This document shows, piece after piece, positions 25,679 through 33,906 of a stretch of DNA of 64,000 bases. Location of the stretch: NCBI GenBank assembly GCA_944326815.1, contig CALVFI010000006.1, forward strand, positions 33,118-97,117, read 5' to 3'. Positions within the stretch are counted from its first letter, which is position 1. Each line of letters begins with the position of its first letter. The notes beneath the pieces are model-generated. The model was given only the letters and a program-made list of their open reading frames with translations. It searched no databases and had not been told where the DNA came from. The stretch comes from an uncultured Rikenellaceae bacterium. Lineage in GTDB: Bacteria > Bacteroidota > Bacteroidia > Bacteroidales > Rikenellaceae. The translations under genes and the position numbers were made by a program.

Positions 25679-27538
25679 ATGGTCAGTTGTTTTCAGGTGG
25701 AGAATTTGTCCAAATCCTTTGGCGATTTGGTGCTGTTCGAGCATATCTCTTTTGCGATTGGCGAGGGACAGCGGGTGGCACTCGTCGCCCGGAACGGAGC
25801 CGGTAAGACAACCCTGCTCGATATATTGTCCGGCAGGGAGGAGGCCGATGGCGGAGAGATTGTACCTCGTCGAGGCCTTCGGGTTGCTTATCTCGAACAG
25901 AGTCCTTCTTATCCTGAAGGAATGACGGTGCTCGAGGCCTGTTTTCATTCGGATAGTCCAGCGTTGTGTGCCATTGCCGAGTATGAACGGGCCATCGCCG
26001 ACCCTGCCGGAGAAGGTTTGCCGGAGGCGATGGCAAAGATGGATGCCCTGCAAGCCTGGGATTACGAACAACGTGCCAAGACGATTCTCTCGCGCCTCAA
26101 TATCCGCGATTTTAATCAACGGGTCGATCAACTTTCCGGAGGCCAGCTCAAACGCGTTGCACTGGCCAGTGTGCTTATCAGCGAATCCGACCTGTTGATT
26201 ATGGATGAGCCGACGAACCATCTGGATACCGATATGACCGAATGGCTGGTGGAGTATCTGACAGGCAGCAGTGCGGCGTTGCTGTTGGTGACGCACGATC
26301 GGTGGTTCCTCGATCGTGTATGTACGGATATTATTGAACTGGAGAACCGTCGGATATATACCTATAAGGGAAATTACTCCTATTATTTGGAAAAAAAGCA
26401 GGAGCGGGCCGTAGCTGTTGCTGCACAGCGTGAGAGCGAGATGAATCTGTACAGGCGTGAGTTGGAGTGGATGCGTCGCCAGCCGCAGGCGCGTGCTACG
26501 AAGGCCCGGTCGCGGATTCAGTCGTTTCATGAGCTGGAACAGCGATTGCGTACGACGCGGTCGGAGGGCACGGTTCGTCTCGATGTGCAGGCAACCCGGA
26601 TCGGAACCAAAATTTTTGAGGCCAAACACCTCTCGAAACGATATGGCGATCGGGTTATCCTCGACGATTTCAATTACAATTTTGCGCGTTACGAGAAGTT
26701 GGGTATCGTGGGGAATAACGGATGCGGCAAGACCACCTTCCTGAAACTGCTGACAGGCGAGGAGCAGCCCGATAGCGGAGTGATCGAGGTGGGGGAGAGT
26801 GTCCGGTTCGGTTATTACAGTCAGCAGGGGCTGACGTTCGATGAGAATGAGAAGGTGATCGATGTGGTTACGGCTATTGCCGAAGAGGTGCGTTTGGGGG
26901 ATGGCCGTCGGATGAGTGCATCGCAGTTCCTGCAATATTTTCTGTTTACACCCGAGACGCAATACAGTTTCGTGGCACGATTGAGCGGTGGAGAGCGTCG
27001 TCGTCTCTACCTGTGTACGATTCTGATGCAGAGTCCGAACTTCCTGGTGTTGGACGAACCGACGAATGACCTGGACATCGTGACGCTCGGGGTGTTGGAG
27101 GAGTATCTGCAATCGTTTAAAGGGTGTCTGATCGTTGTGTCGCACGACCGTTATTTTATGGATAAGGTGGCCGATCACCTCTTGGTCTTCTGCGGTGATG
27201 GGCAGATTAAGGACTTCCCGGGCAACTATTCCGATTATATCGAATGGAAACGCGATTACGAGGCGGCCCGTCGGGCCGAAGAGTCCAAACCCAAACCGAC
27301 GGCAGAACCTCATCGTGTCTCCGCCGTTCGCAAGTTGAGCTATAAAGAGAAGTGCGAGATGGAGAGTCTGGAGGCTGAGATTCCTCAATTAGAGGCGGAG
27401 AAGGCGGCCTTGGAGTCCGAATTGTCTTCGGGTACGCTTACGGTCGCAGAACTTACGGCTAAATCGCAACGGATCGCCGATCTCATCGCCTTAATCGATG
27501 AGAAGAGCATGCGGTGGCTGGAGCTGAGCGAAATATAG
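25679..27538 (+). CDS. ABC-F family ATPase (Uup-like)
   Basis: Soluble tandem ABC protein acting on ribosomes or DNA rather than in transport (no membrane domain). ABC1 has ARNGAGKTT near residue 40, LSGGQLKR near 153 and LLIMDEPTNHLD near 172. ABC2 has GNNGCGKTT near 343, LSGGERRR near 440 and FLVLDEPTNDLD near 458. Between them is the interdomain linker. A C-terminal coiled coil (~545-619) is typical of Uup. The first Walker A has Ala in place of the first Gly. Exact subfamily is uncertain. Confidence 0.9.
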   Translation: MVSCFQVENLSKSFGDLVLFEHISFAIGEGQRVALVARNGAGKTTLLDILSGREEADGGEIVPRRGLRVAYLEQSPSYPEGMTVLEACFHSDSPALCAIAEYERAIADPAGEGLPEAMAKMDALQAWDYEQRAKTILSRLNIRDFNQRVDQLSGGQLKRVALASVLISESDLLIMDEPTNHLDTDMTEWLVEYLTGSSAALLLVTHDRWFLDRVCTDIIELENRRIYTYKGNYSYYLEKKQERAVAVAAQRESEMNLYRRELEWMRRQPQARATKARSRIQSFHELEQRLRTTRSEGTVRLDVQATRIGTKIFEAKHLSKRYGDRVILDDFNYNFARYEKLGIVGNNGCGKTTFLKLLTGEEQPDSGVIEVGESVRFGYYSQQGLTFDENEKVIDVVTAIAEEVRLGDGRRMSASQFLQYFLFTPETQYSFVARLSGGERRRLYLCTILMQSPNFLVLDEPTNDLDIVTLGVLEEYLQSFKGCLIVVSHDRYFMDKVADHLLVFCGDGQIKDFPGNYSDYIEWKRDYEAARRAEESKPKPTAEPHRVSAVRKLSYKEKCEMESLEAEIPQLEAEKAALESELSSGTLTVAELTAKSQRIADLIALIDEKSMRWLELSEI

Positions 27539-27566
27539 GGGAAAGTGCGTTATCCGTTTCTTCCCA

Positions 27567-28034
27567 CTATTCGTCTTTTTGCGTATAGATTAATTTTCCG
27601 CGCTGTTCTACGATCCAGGTGCTGTTGATTTGACGTACATTTTTCGTGTCGTCGTCTTCAATGTTCCATGCATATCCGCCGTTCGGCAGCGATCGTCGTT
27701 CAAGAATTTCCGGGGCTTGATTGGGGAAGAATAGCTCTACCCGGGCGGAATCCTCGCTGAATACGATATAGCCAACAGTGATGGCGTTGGTGTCGCTTGT
27801 GCTAGCCTCGACGGGAAATACCTGCACCCCGACTTCCCAAAGCCGAATGCACTCTTGCCGTACTTCGGACCAAGTGTAGCCGGCCGAACCGATGCAGCCA
27901 TGATTGTCCCGGTCCGCTCCGGTTCGTACGATGGAGTCGGCTGAAGCCTGCCCTTGCCCGATATCTTGTTTTTTTGTCCGATGCCCGCACCCTGCGACAA
28001 ACAGAATGAGGGCCAGAGTTATCAGTTTTCTCAT
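27567..28034 (-). CDS. Hypothetical lipoprotein, 155 aa
   Basis: The lipoprotein signal peptide ends VAGC (Cys16). The mature part has a conserved-looking CIGSAGYTWSEVRQECI segment with two Cys that could form a disulfide, then a beta-rich region. I recognise it only as a conserved hypothetical. It is the last gene of the minus-strand efflux run, 15 nt after the TolC-like gene, so it may be an outer-membrane accessory of that system (inference from position). Confidence 0.75.
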   Translation of the reverse strand: MRKLITLALILFVAGCGHRTKKQDIGQGQASADSIVRTGADRDNHGCIGSAGYTWSEVRQECIRLWEVGVQVFPVEASTSDTNAITVGYIVFSEDSARVELFFPNQAPEILERRSLPNGGYAWNIEDDDTKNVRQINSTWIVEQRGKLIYTQKDE

Positions 28035-28049
28035 GGCTTGCTGTGTTGC

Positions 28050-29405
28050 TTAATACCGTTCGAACTCAAGAGGCTTGCCTGCATAGAAGTCGAGAATCTT
28101 GCAGCGGAAGACAAAATCGAATTTCGCCTGAAGCAGATCCGATTCGGCCTTTTGCATCTGGGTTTTTGCGTCGTTGTAGTCGAAGATGGTAGAACGTCCC
28201 GCGTCGGAGCGTTTCTGTTCGTATTCGAAAGCCACCTTGGCCGATGCGAGGGCTTTCTCTGCCGAGAGATATTTCTGGTAGGCGGCTTGAGCGTTATAGT
28301 AGGATTGTTCGATCTCTTTGCGCAGGGAACGTTTCGATTCGTCGAGAGCCAACTGTTGGCTTTGTACGCTGAGTGCGGCCGAAGAGATCTGATTGCGGGT
28401 TGCCTTACGGTTGAATATCGGAATGTTGATGGACATGCCGATGTATTCGCTGCCGTTGTGTCGTATTTGTGACCAGAAATCTTCGTGTCGTGCCCCGCTG
28501 GTGAAAGAGTGGTACATGTTGGTTCCGTAGCCTCCGCTGGCTGAAATCTGAGGATAAAGGGCCGATTTGGCTATCCGCAGAGATTTGAGACTGCTTTGCA
28601 GACGGAACTGCTCTGCCAGAATCTGTGGGCGAGTCTCCTCGGCATATTGGTAGATTTCGTTAGGAGTGGGTAGTTGTCCCATCGACGTCAGTGTCAGGCC
28701 GTCGAGTTGTGGGACTTGGATGTCGAATCCCTCGGCACTCTCCCGATTCAGTGCCTGACTCAGATCGAGCAACGACAGAACCAATTCATTTTTAGCTTGG
28801 GTCAGGCTGAGCTCATCCTTGGCCGCTAACGCTTCGCTTTCATAGAGGGTCGATTCGGGTTGCTTGCCGCTGGCGACCAGTGCCCGGCTGCGTTCGACCG
28901 ATTGCCGGCTCAACTCGAGTTGTTGTTCGGCAACCCGTACGAGCTCCTTGTTCAGCAGAATCTGGAGATAGTACGACGTGACGTTCAGTGCAATATCGTC
29001 GCGTGCCCGTTCGAGATCCTGCATGGCTGCCTTCAGGTCGAATTGAGAACCTTCGATTTGATGCTTGATGCGCAAGCCTTGAAAGAGGGTGATACTGGCG
29101 GATGCTCCGACAGAACCGGAAATCTGCGTGGTGCTTTGATAGGTGTTGTCCCGGCTGAGGCTCCGGCCGAATGAGGCATTGGATCCCAGGCTGGCGTTCA
29201 GACTCGGGAGTCGGCTGTTGCGTGCCGTGTTGAGTTGAATCTCTTTATCTTGGGTCTGTATGCTGCGTTGTTGTACGTTGATATTGTTCTGTTGTGCGTA
29301 TTCGATGCAGCGGTCCAGGGTCCATGCCTCCTCTTGGGCGTGGGAACTGCAGACGAAGAGCAGAAATAGGCAGGACAACGACATGATTTTGTTCGTCATG
29401 GCCAT
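28050..29405 (-). CDS. TolC family outer membrane efflux protein
   Basis: Outer-membrane channel of a tripartite efflux pump. The 451-residue protein has a signal peptide (ends SHAQ), two long alternating helical repeats (residues ~25-225 and ~240-440) and the usual coiled-coil composition. The motif NIPIFNRKATRNQI near 325 is the OEP-family strand-turn. It follows the adaptor gene by 7 nt in the same operon, which makes the assignment firm. The exported substrate is unknown. Confidence 0.94.
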   Translation of the reverse strand: MAMTNKIMSLSCLFLLFVCSSHAQEEAWTLDRCIEYAQQNNINVQQRSIQTQDKEIQLNTARNSRLPSLNASLGSNASFGRSLSRDNTYQSTTQISGSVGASASITLFQGLRIKHQIEGSQFDLKAAMQDLERARDDIALNVTSYYLQILLNKELVRVAEQQLELSRQSVERSRALVASGKQPESTLYESEALAAKDELSLTQAKNELVLSLLDLSQALNRESAEGFDIQVPQLDGLTLTSMGQLPTPNEIYQYAEETRPQILAEQFRLQSSLKSLRIAKSALYPQISASGGYGTNMYHSFTSGARHEDFWSQIRHNGSEYIGMSINIPIFNRKATRNQISSAALSVQSQQLALDESKRSLRKEIEQSYYNAQAAYQKYLSAEKALASAKVAFEYEQKRSDAGRSTIFDYNDAKTQMQKAESDLLQAKFDFVFRCKILDFYAGKPLEFERY

Positions 29406-29412
29406 GTATTTT

Positions 29413-30513
29413 TTATAAAAGTTTGGAACCTCGGATCTTGTCTGCTTCAGTTACCCCTTCCGATACCTCAACTTTGATGCCGTCCGATAGTCCGATTTTG
29501 ACTTCGCGTTTCTCGAAAGTTTGTTCGTCGGCATTTTCCGGGCTGGTCAGCACATAGACAAAGGTCTTGTCTCCTTCGAATTCGATAGCGCTTTCGGGTA
29601 GGGTGAAGACATTCTCGCGGCTGTCGATCATAATACTTGCATTGGAACTGTATCCTGCCCGGACAAAGACATCCTCGGGAATGATGACGGCCGCTTTGAC
29701 CTCGAACATGACTACGCCGTTCTCCTCGGTGGCTTTGGGCGAGATGTATTCGAGCTGGGCTTTGAGCGAGACGTTTTGCAGCGCACCGATTGTCAACTGA
29801 ACATCCATTCCCTCTTTGAGTTTGCTAACATCCGTTTCATCCACCTTTCCCCGGAAGATCATGTTCGATAGATCGGCTACGGTGGCGATTGTCGTACCGT
29901 CGTTGAAGGTGTTGGATTGGATGACTGAGTTACCCTCTTTGATGGGCACGTCGAGAATCATACCGTCGATGGTCGAGCGGATCTGCGTATTGCTCAACTC
30001 CGCCTTGCGGCTGGCGATACCGTTCTGGACGATCTCCAGGTTGTCTTGGGCATTCTGCATCTCCTCTTCGGCTTTTTGCAGGGCTGTGCGACTCTGCTCG
30101 AACTCCTCGTTCGAGATGACGCCTTGTTCGTGAAGTTCCACATTGCGGGCATGTTCTCTCTGTGTCTGGTCGAGGCTGATACGGGCCACGTTCACGCGTG
30201 ACTCCGCGCTGTTGAGTTGCCCCATTTCGGGAATGACCTTCACGGTGGCGATCACCTCTCCTTTGCGAACCATGGTCCCGGCCTCCCGGGCTACCTCAGA
30301 GATGATCCCCGAGATTTGAGGCTTGATGAGGACCTCGTCGCGCGGTTCTACTTTCCCGGTTGCTACGACGAATTGACGCAATGTGTCTTTGATCGGAGCT
30401 ACGATCTGATAGACCACCTTCACGGGGCGCGTCTTTTTCCACAGAAAAACGAACGTACCCAGCAGTGCGGCTGCGAAGAGTACGGCTAACGCGATTTTCA
30501 GGAACTTTTTCAT
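29413..30513 (-). CDS. Periplasmic adaptor subunit (HlyD/MacA-type)
   Basis: Membrane-fusion protein bridging the MacB-type permeases and the TolC channel. In 366 residues it has an N-terminal membrane anchor (~5-25) and a barrel-sandwich segment (VLIKPQISGIISEVAREAGTMV near 60, with its partner near 190). A coiled-coil hairpin (~100-165) and beta-barrel and membrane-proximal domains complete it. The ending ADKIRGSKLL is typical of MacA-like adaptors. Gene order MacB-MacB-adaptor-TolC supports it. Confidence 0.93.
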   Translation of the reverse strand: MKKFLKIALAVLFAAALLGTFVFLWKKTRPVKVVYQIVAPIKDTLRQFVVATGKVEPRDEVLIKPQISGIISEVAREAGTMVRKGEVIATVKVIPEMGQLNSAESRVNVARISLDQTQREHARNVELHEQGVISNEEFEQSRTALQKAEEEMQNAQDNLEIVQNGIASRKAELSNTQIRSTIDGMILDVPIKEGNSVIQSNTFNDGTTIATVADLSNMIFRGKVDETDVSKLKEGMDVQLTIGALQNVSLKAQLEYISPKATEENGVVMFEVKAAVIIPEDVFVRAGYSSNASIMIDSRENVFTLPESAIEFEGDKTFVYVLTSPENADEQTFEKREVKIGLSDGIKVEVSEGVTEADKIRGSKLL

Positions 30514-30549
30514 AGGGTTCGTTTTATTTATTGTTTTTTCGTTTTTTCT

Positions 30550-31809
30550 CTATTCTTCTCGAATGGCATCTACGGCTTTGATCCGTAGGGCTCGGTTTGC
30601 GGGGATGACTCCCGCCAACAGACTGCCCGCGACGATAATGATCAGGGAGAGCATACCGATACCGAAGGTGATTTGCCAGCTCACGCTCCGGGTTGCTTCG
30701 TTTTGTGTGAGGTTGGGAATGATGTTGTCAGCGAGTGAAAGCAACCCCACGGCTGCAGCCAGTCCGAGTACGCCGGCGATGAATGTCAGCACGAAACTCT
30801 CCGAGAGTATCTGTGCGATGATGGTCCGAGGACGAGCTCCAAGGGCACGTCGGACTCCGATCTCCTGGGTGCGTTCGCGCACGACCACCAGCATGATGTT
30901 GCTTACACCGACGATGCCGGCCAGTAGCGTTCCGAGTCCGACGATCCAGGTCAACAGCGAAATTCCGGTAAACAGGTTCGAGACTTTTTTAAACTCCTCG
31001 CCCATATTAAAACCGCCCACTGCTTTAGTATCTTCCGGTGAGATCATGTGTCGGTGGCTGATAGCAAGTTTTGCCTCCTTTTCGAGCAGTGAAATGTCGG
31101 CATCGTCGCGTCCGGTCATTGCCATGAAGTCGATCCGGTTGCCGCGTCCGTACATCTGTTGTGCCAGCGAGAAGGGAACGTAAAACATGGTCTCGGGGTC
31201 GCCGAAGATCTGCATGTTTCCCATCTTCTTCATGACGCCTATGACGGTGAAATAGTTGTTGTTGATTTGAACCGTTTTCCCGGTGGGGTCTTCCCCGCCC
31301 GGGAAAAGGTCTTGCCATATTTGAGAGCCGATCACACAGACTTTTCGTCGCTGAAGCATGTCAATCTCATTGATGAATCGGCCGTAGATGATTCTTTGTG
31401 GATTGATTTTTTGATAATCAGGTGAGTGCCCCATCAGATAGTAGTCTCCTTTACGTTCTTTGTAGCTGCCATTGACGTTGTTCCCCCAAATACATCCTGC
31501 TACGTATTGTACTCCCTCTACCTGAGAACGTACGGCCTCGATATCTCCGTCGTCGAGTTGCCACCAGCGCCCTTTGGGCATTCCTTTGTAAGGGATGGAG
31601 GTTTGGTCGGGGAAAAAGAAGCAGGTGTTGGTGGCCATATCACCCAGGTTGGCCCGGAAAAGTTTTTTTAGTCCGCTTCCTGCACCTATCATCACCGTAA
31701 GCATAAAAATACCCCAGAAAACGCCCATCGCCGTCATAATGCTGCGCTTCTTGTTCCGGGAGATGGTTTCCCAGATCTCATTCCAGCGATCTGTGTCGAA
31801 AAGATTCAT
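30550..31809 (-). CDS. MacB-type ABC transporter permease (second of two)
   Basis: Inner-membrane permease without an ATPase domain. The 419-residue protein has TM1 (~25-45), a large periplasmic domain (~50-270) and three C-terminal TM helices with the FtsX segment VVRERTQEIGVRRALGARP near 310. It is paired with a homologous permease gene 5 nt upstream, so the transporter probably forms a heterodimer. The shared ATPase is encoded first in the operon. Confidence 0.92.
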   Translation of the reverse strand: MNLFDTDRWNEIWETISRNKKRSIMTAMGVFWGIFMLTVMIGAGSGLKKLFRANLGDMATNTCFFFPDQTSIPYKGMPKGRWWQLDDGDIEAVRSQVEGVQYVAGCIWGNNVNGSYKERKGDYYLMGHSPDYQKINPQRIIYGRFINEIDMLQRRKVCVIGSQIWQDLFPGGEDPTGKTVQINNNYFTVIGVMKKMGNMQIFGDPETMFYVPFSLAQQMYGRGNRIDFMAMTGRDDADISLLEKEAKLAISHRHMISPEDTKAVGGFNMGEEFKKVSNLFTGISLLTWIVGLGTLLAGIVGVSNIMLVVVRERTQEIGVRRALGARPRTIIAQILSESFVLTFIAGVLGLAAAVGLLSLADNIIPNLTQNEATRSVSWQITFGIGMLSLIIIVAGSLLAGVIPANRALRIKAVDAIREE

Positions 31810-31814
31810 CTTTT

Positions 31815-33068
31815 TTATTTATTATAACGCAGGGCGTCGATGGTTTTTAGTTGGGCAGCTCGTCTTGCTGGCATATATCCGGCGATCAGTCCTGAGATGA
31901 TCAGTATGATGGTTGCGCTGATAGCGATCCGCAAATCGATGGTTGGGTTGAGAAAGACGGGATGTTGGTTGACGGTTCCTGCGGCGGCGCGCTCCATATA
32001 GAAATTGATCAATTCCATGATGCCGGCACCTGTCACCATGCCGATGTATCCGAATATGGCCGTAATGATGATCGATTCGAGCAGGATCAATCGGATGATG
32101 GATGCTGGACGTGCTCCGAGTGCTTTGCGAATGCCGAACTCTGCCGTACGTTCGCGCACCGTTACCAACATGATGTTGCTCACGCCGACGATACCGGCAA
32201 GGAGCGTGCCGAGTCCGATGATCCAGACGAAGATGGAGATACCGTTGAAGATCAACATCACTTGTTTGTAGTTTTCCATATTGTTGTGCAGCCAAATGGC
32301 ACTTTCATCTTCCGGATCGTAGTTGTGCAGCTTGCTCAAACGGTTCCTGACACCTTTTTCGAGCTCTCCCATCTGTTTGTCATTGTTGACCCCGTCGAGG
32401 GTAAACATGGCCATATCTACGATCGGGGTGTTGGCCTTGAAGATCAATTGCCCCGTAGAGAGGGGAATGTAACAACGCGATTGGTTACCGAACGAGCGGG
32501 ATTTATGGATGCCGATGACTCTATAGGGAGTATCACCCACCTTTACCTCTTTCCCGAGCGGGTCGGCGCCGTGGAAAAGTACATTCTGAGCCTGTTCGTC
32601 GATAACCAGCACTTTTCGTCGGTCGCGGATATCTGTTTCATTGATGAAGCGTCCGGCCAGGATCGTGATTCCCTCCATCTCTGCAAGGTCGGGCGAAACA
32701 CCGATGATGGAGCTGTTGAGAAATTCTCCGCCTTCGGTCAGCCGAGTGGAGGGATAACGTCCTCGGGCTGCCACCTGCTTCACTTCAGGAAATTCGGCAG
32801 AGAGAATTTCCAGATCTTCGTTCTTGAGTTGGATCGCCCGGTATCTCTGATAGCCTTTGTAGGGCTTGGAGGTCCAACCTCCGTAGATTTCGATGGAATT
32901 GACTTTGCGGTCACCGAAGTTGGCCATCACACCATTTTTGAGTCCATTGCCTGACCCCAGCAGGATCATCAGCATGAAGATTCCCCACGCCACGGAGAAT
33001 CCCGTGAGGAACGTGCGCAGTTTGTTCTTACGCACCGAAGTCCATATCTCCAACAGAAGCTCTCTCAT
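31815..33068 (-). CDS. MacB-type ABC transporter permease (first of two)
   Basis: 417-residue paralogue of the next gene with the same layout: TM1 near residues 20-40, a periplasmic MacB-PCD domain, then three C-terminal TM helices with TVRERTAEFGIRKALGARP near 305. Its start overlaps the ATPase stop by 4 nt (ATGA), indicating translational coupling. Two different half-permeases plus one ATPase is a common Bacteroidota form of the Mac/Lol-like exporters. Confidence 0.92.
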   Translation of the reverse strand: MRELLLEIWTSVRKNKLRTFLTGFSVAWGIFMLMILLGSGNGLKNGVMANFGDRKVNSIEIYGGWTSKPYKGYQRYRAIQLKNEDLEILSAEFPEVKQVAARGRYPSTRLTEGGEFLNSSIIGVSPDLAEMEGITILAGRFINETDIRDRRKVLVIDEQAQNVLFHGADPLGKEVKVGDTPYRVIGIHKSRSFGNQSRCYIPLSTGQLIFKANTPIVDMAMFTLDGVNNDKQMGELEKGVRNRLSKLHNYDPEDESAIWLHNNMENYKQVMLIFNGISIFVWIIGLGTLLAGIVGVSNIMLVTVRERTAEFGIRKALGARPASIIRLILLESIIITAIFGYIGMVTGAGIMELINFYMERAAAGTVNQHPVFLNPTIDLRIAISATIILIISGLIAGYMPARRAAQLKTIDALRYNK

Positions 33069-33745
33069 TCTCCCGGGCCGGTTATGGTACTGATAATACC
33101 GTCTTTGATGTGGATGATTTTGTCGGTCTGGTCGGCGATGTCTTGTTCGTGCGTGACACAGATGATTGTCATGCCCATCTCTGTATTTACCTGGCGCAGC
33201 AGATCCATCACTTCCTGGGAGGTGGCGCTGTCGAGAGCTCCGGTGGGTTCGTCAGCCAAAATGATTTGCGGTTGGTTGATCAAGGCGCGGGCAATGGCTA
33301 CACGTTGTTTCTGGCCGCCGGACATCTCGTTTGGCATATGGTCGGCCCACTCTCGGAGTCCCAGCCGGGAGAGGTATTCCAGTGCCATCGCATTACGCTT
33401 GCGTCGCGAGACTCCCTGATAGTAGAGCGGAAGCGCCACGTTTTCCATGGCATTCTTGTAGTTGATCAGATTGAACGACTGAAAGATGAAACCGATCATG
33501 TTGTTGCGGCAGGCTGCGGCCTGTGTCTCGTTCAGATTCTTGATCAATCGGCCGTTGAGGTAGTAGCTGCCGCTGTCGTAATCGTCCAAAATACCCAGGA
33601 TGTTGAGCAGGGTGGACTTCCCTGAACCGGAGGCTCCCATGATGGAGACCAGTTCTCCCTTGTGTATTTCGAGATTGATGCCTTTTAGCACGTGCAGCGG
33701 CGAGCCGTTGTTGTATGTTTTGTTGATATCCTGCAGTACGATCAT
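33065..33745 (-). CDS. ABC transporter ATP-binding protein (LolD/MacB type)
   Basis: 226-residue ATPase that energises the two MacB-type permeases. Walker A GASGSGKST lies near residue 42, the Q-loop in FIFQSFNL near 92, the signature MSGGQKQR near 147, Walker B ILADEPTGALD near 167 and the switch His in VTHEQDIA near 202. The ATG at 33743-33745 is chosen over the upstream in-frame start because the added 31 residues are not ABC-like. The -7 element at 33808-33815 would also leave that upstream start outside the transcript. It leads the five-gene efflux operon. Confidence 0.93.
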   Translation of the reverse strand: MIVLQDINKTYNNGSPLHVLKGINLEIHKGELVSIMGASGSGKSTLLNILGILDDYDSGSYYLNGRLIKNLNETQAAACRNNMIGFIFQSFNLINYKNAMENVALPLYYQGVSRRKRNAMALEYLSRLGLREWADHMPNEMSGGQKQRVAIARALINQPQIILADEPTGALDSATSQEVMDLLRQVNTEMGMTIICVTHEQDIADQTDKIIHIKDGIISTITGPGE

Positions 33746-33807
33746 GTTTGCCTTGCTTTCTCCGTTCGGTTTATTGAAAGTCGGTTTCCCTTTTGTCAAT
33801 AGTGCCC

Positions 33808-33815
33808 CAAAAATA
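33808..33815 (-). promoter_or_regulatory. -7 element of the efflux operon promoter
   Basis: Minus-strand TATTTTTG, about 63 nt before the ATPase ATG. A 13-nt imperfect dyad (33821-33833 / 33842-33854, one mismatch) lies just upstream. It may terminate the GH2 transcript or bind a regulator. Confidence 0.5.
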
Positions 33816-33906
33816 GGAACTTTTATCAGGTTTCTCAAAGAAAACCCGATAAAAATTCCTGCTCTGTGTCTATCCTATTTGTAAAGAGCCGACTGGGGCT
33901 CGACAT

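Noticed and set aside
25616..27388. 590-aa minus-strand open frame
   Set aside because: Exact antisense of the ABC-F gene, with a composition typical of a shadow frame.
31962..32954. 330-aa plus-strand open frame
   Set aside because: Antisense of the MacB-type permease, no recognisable motif.
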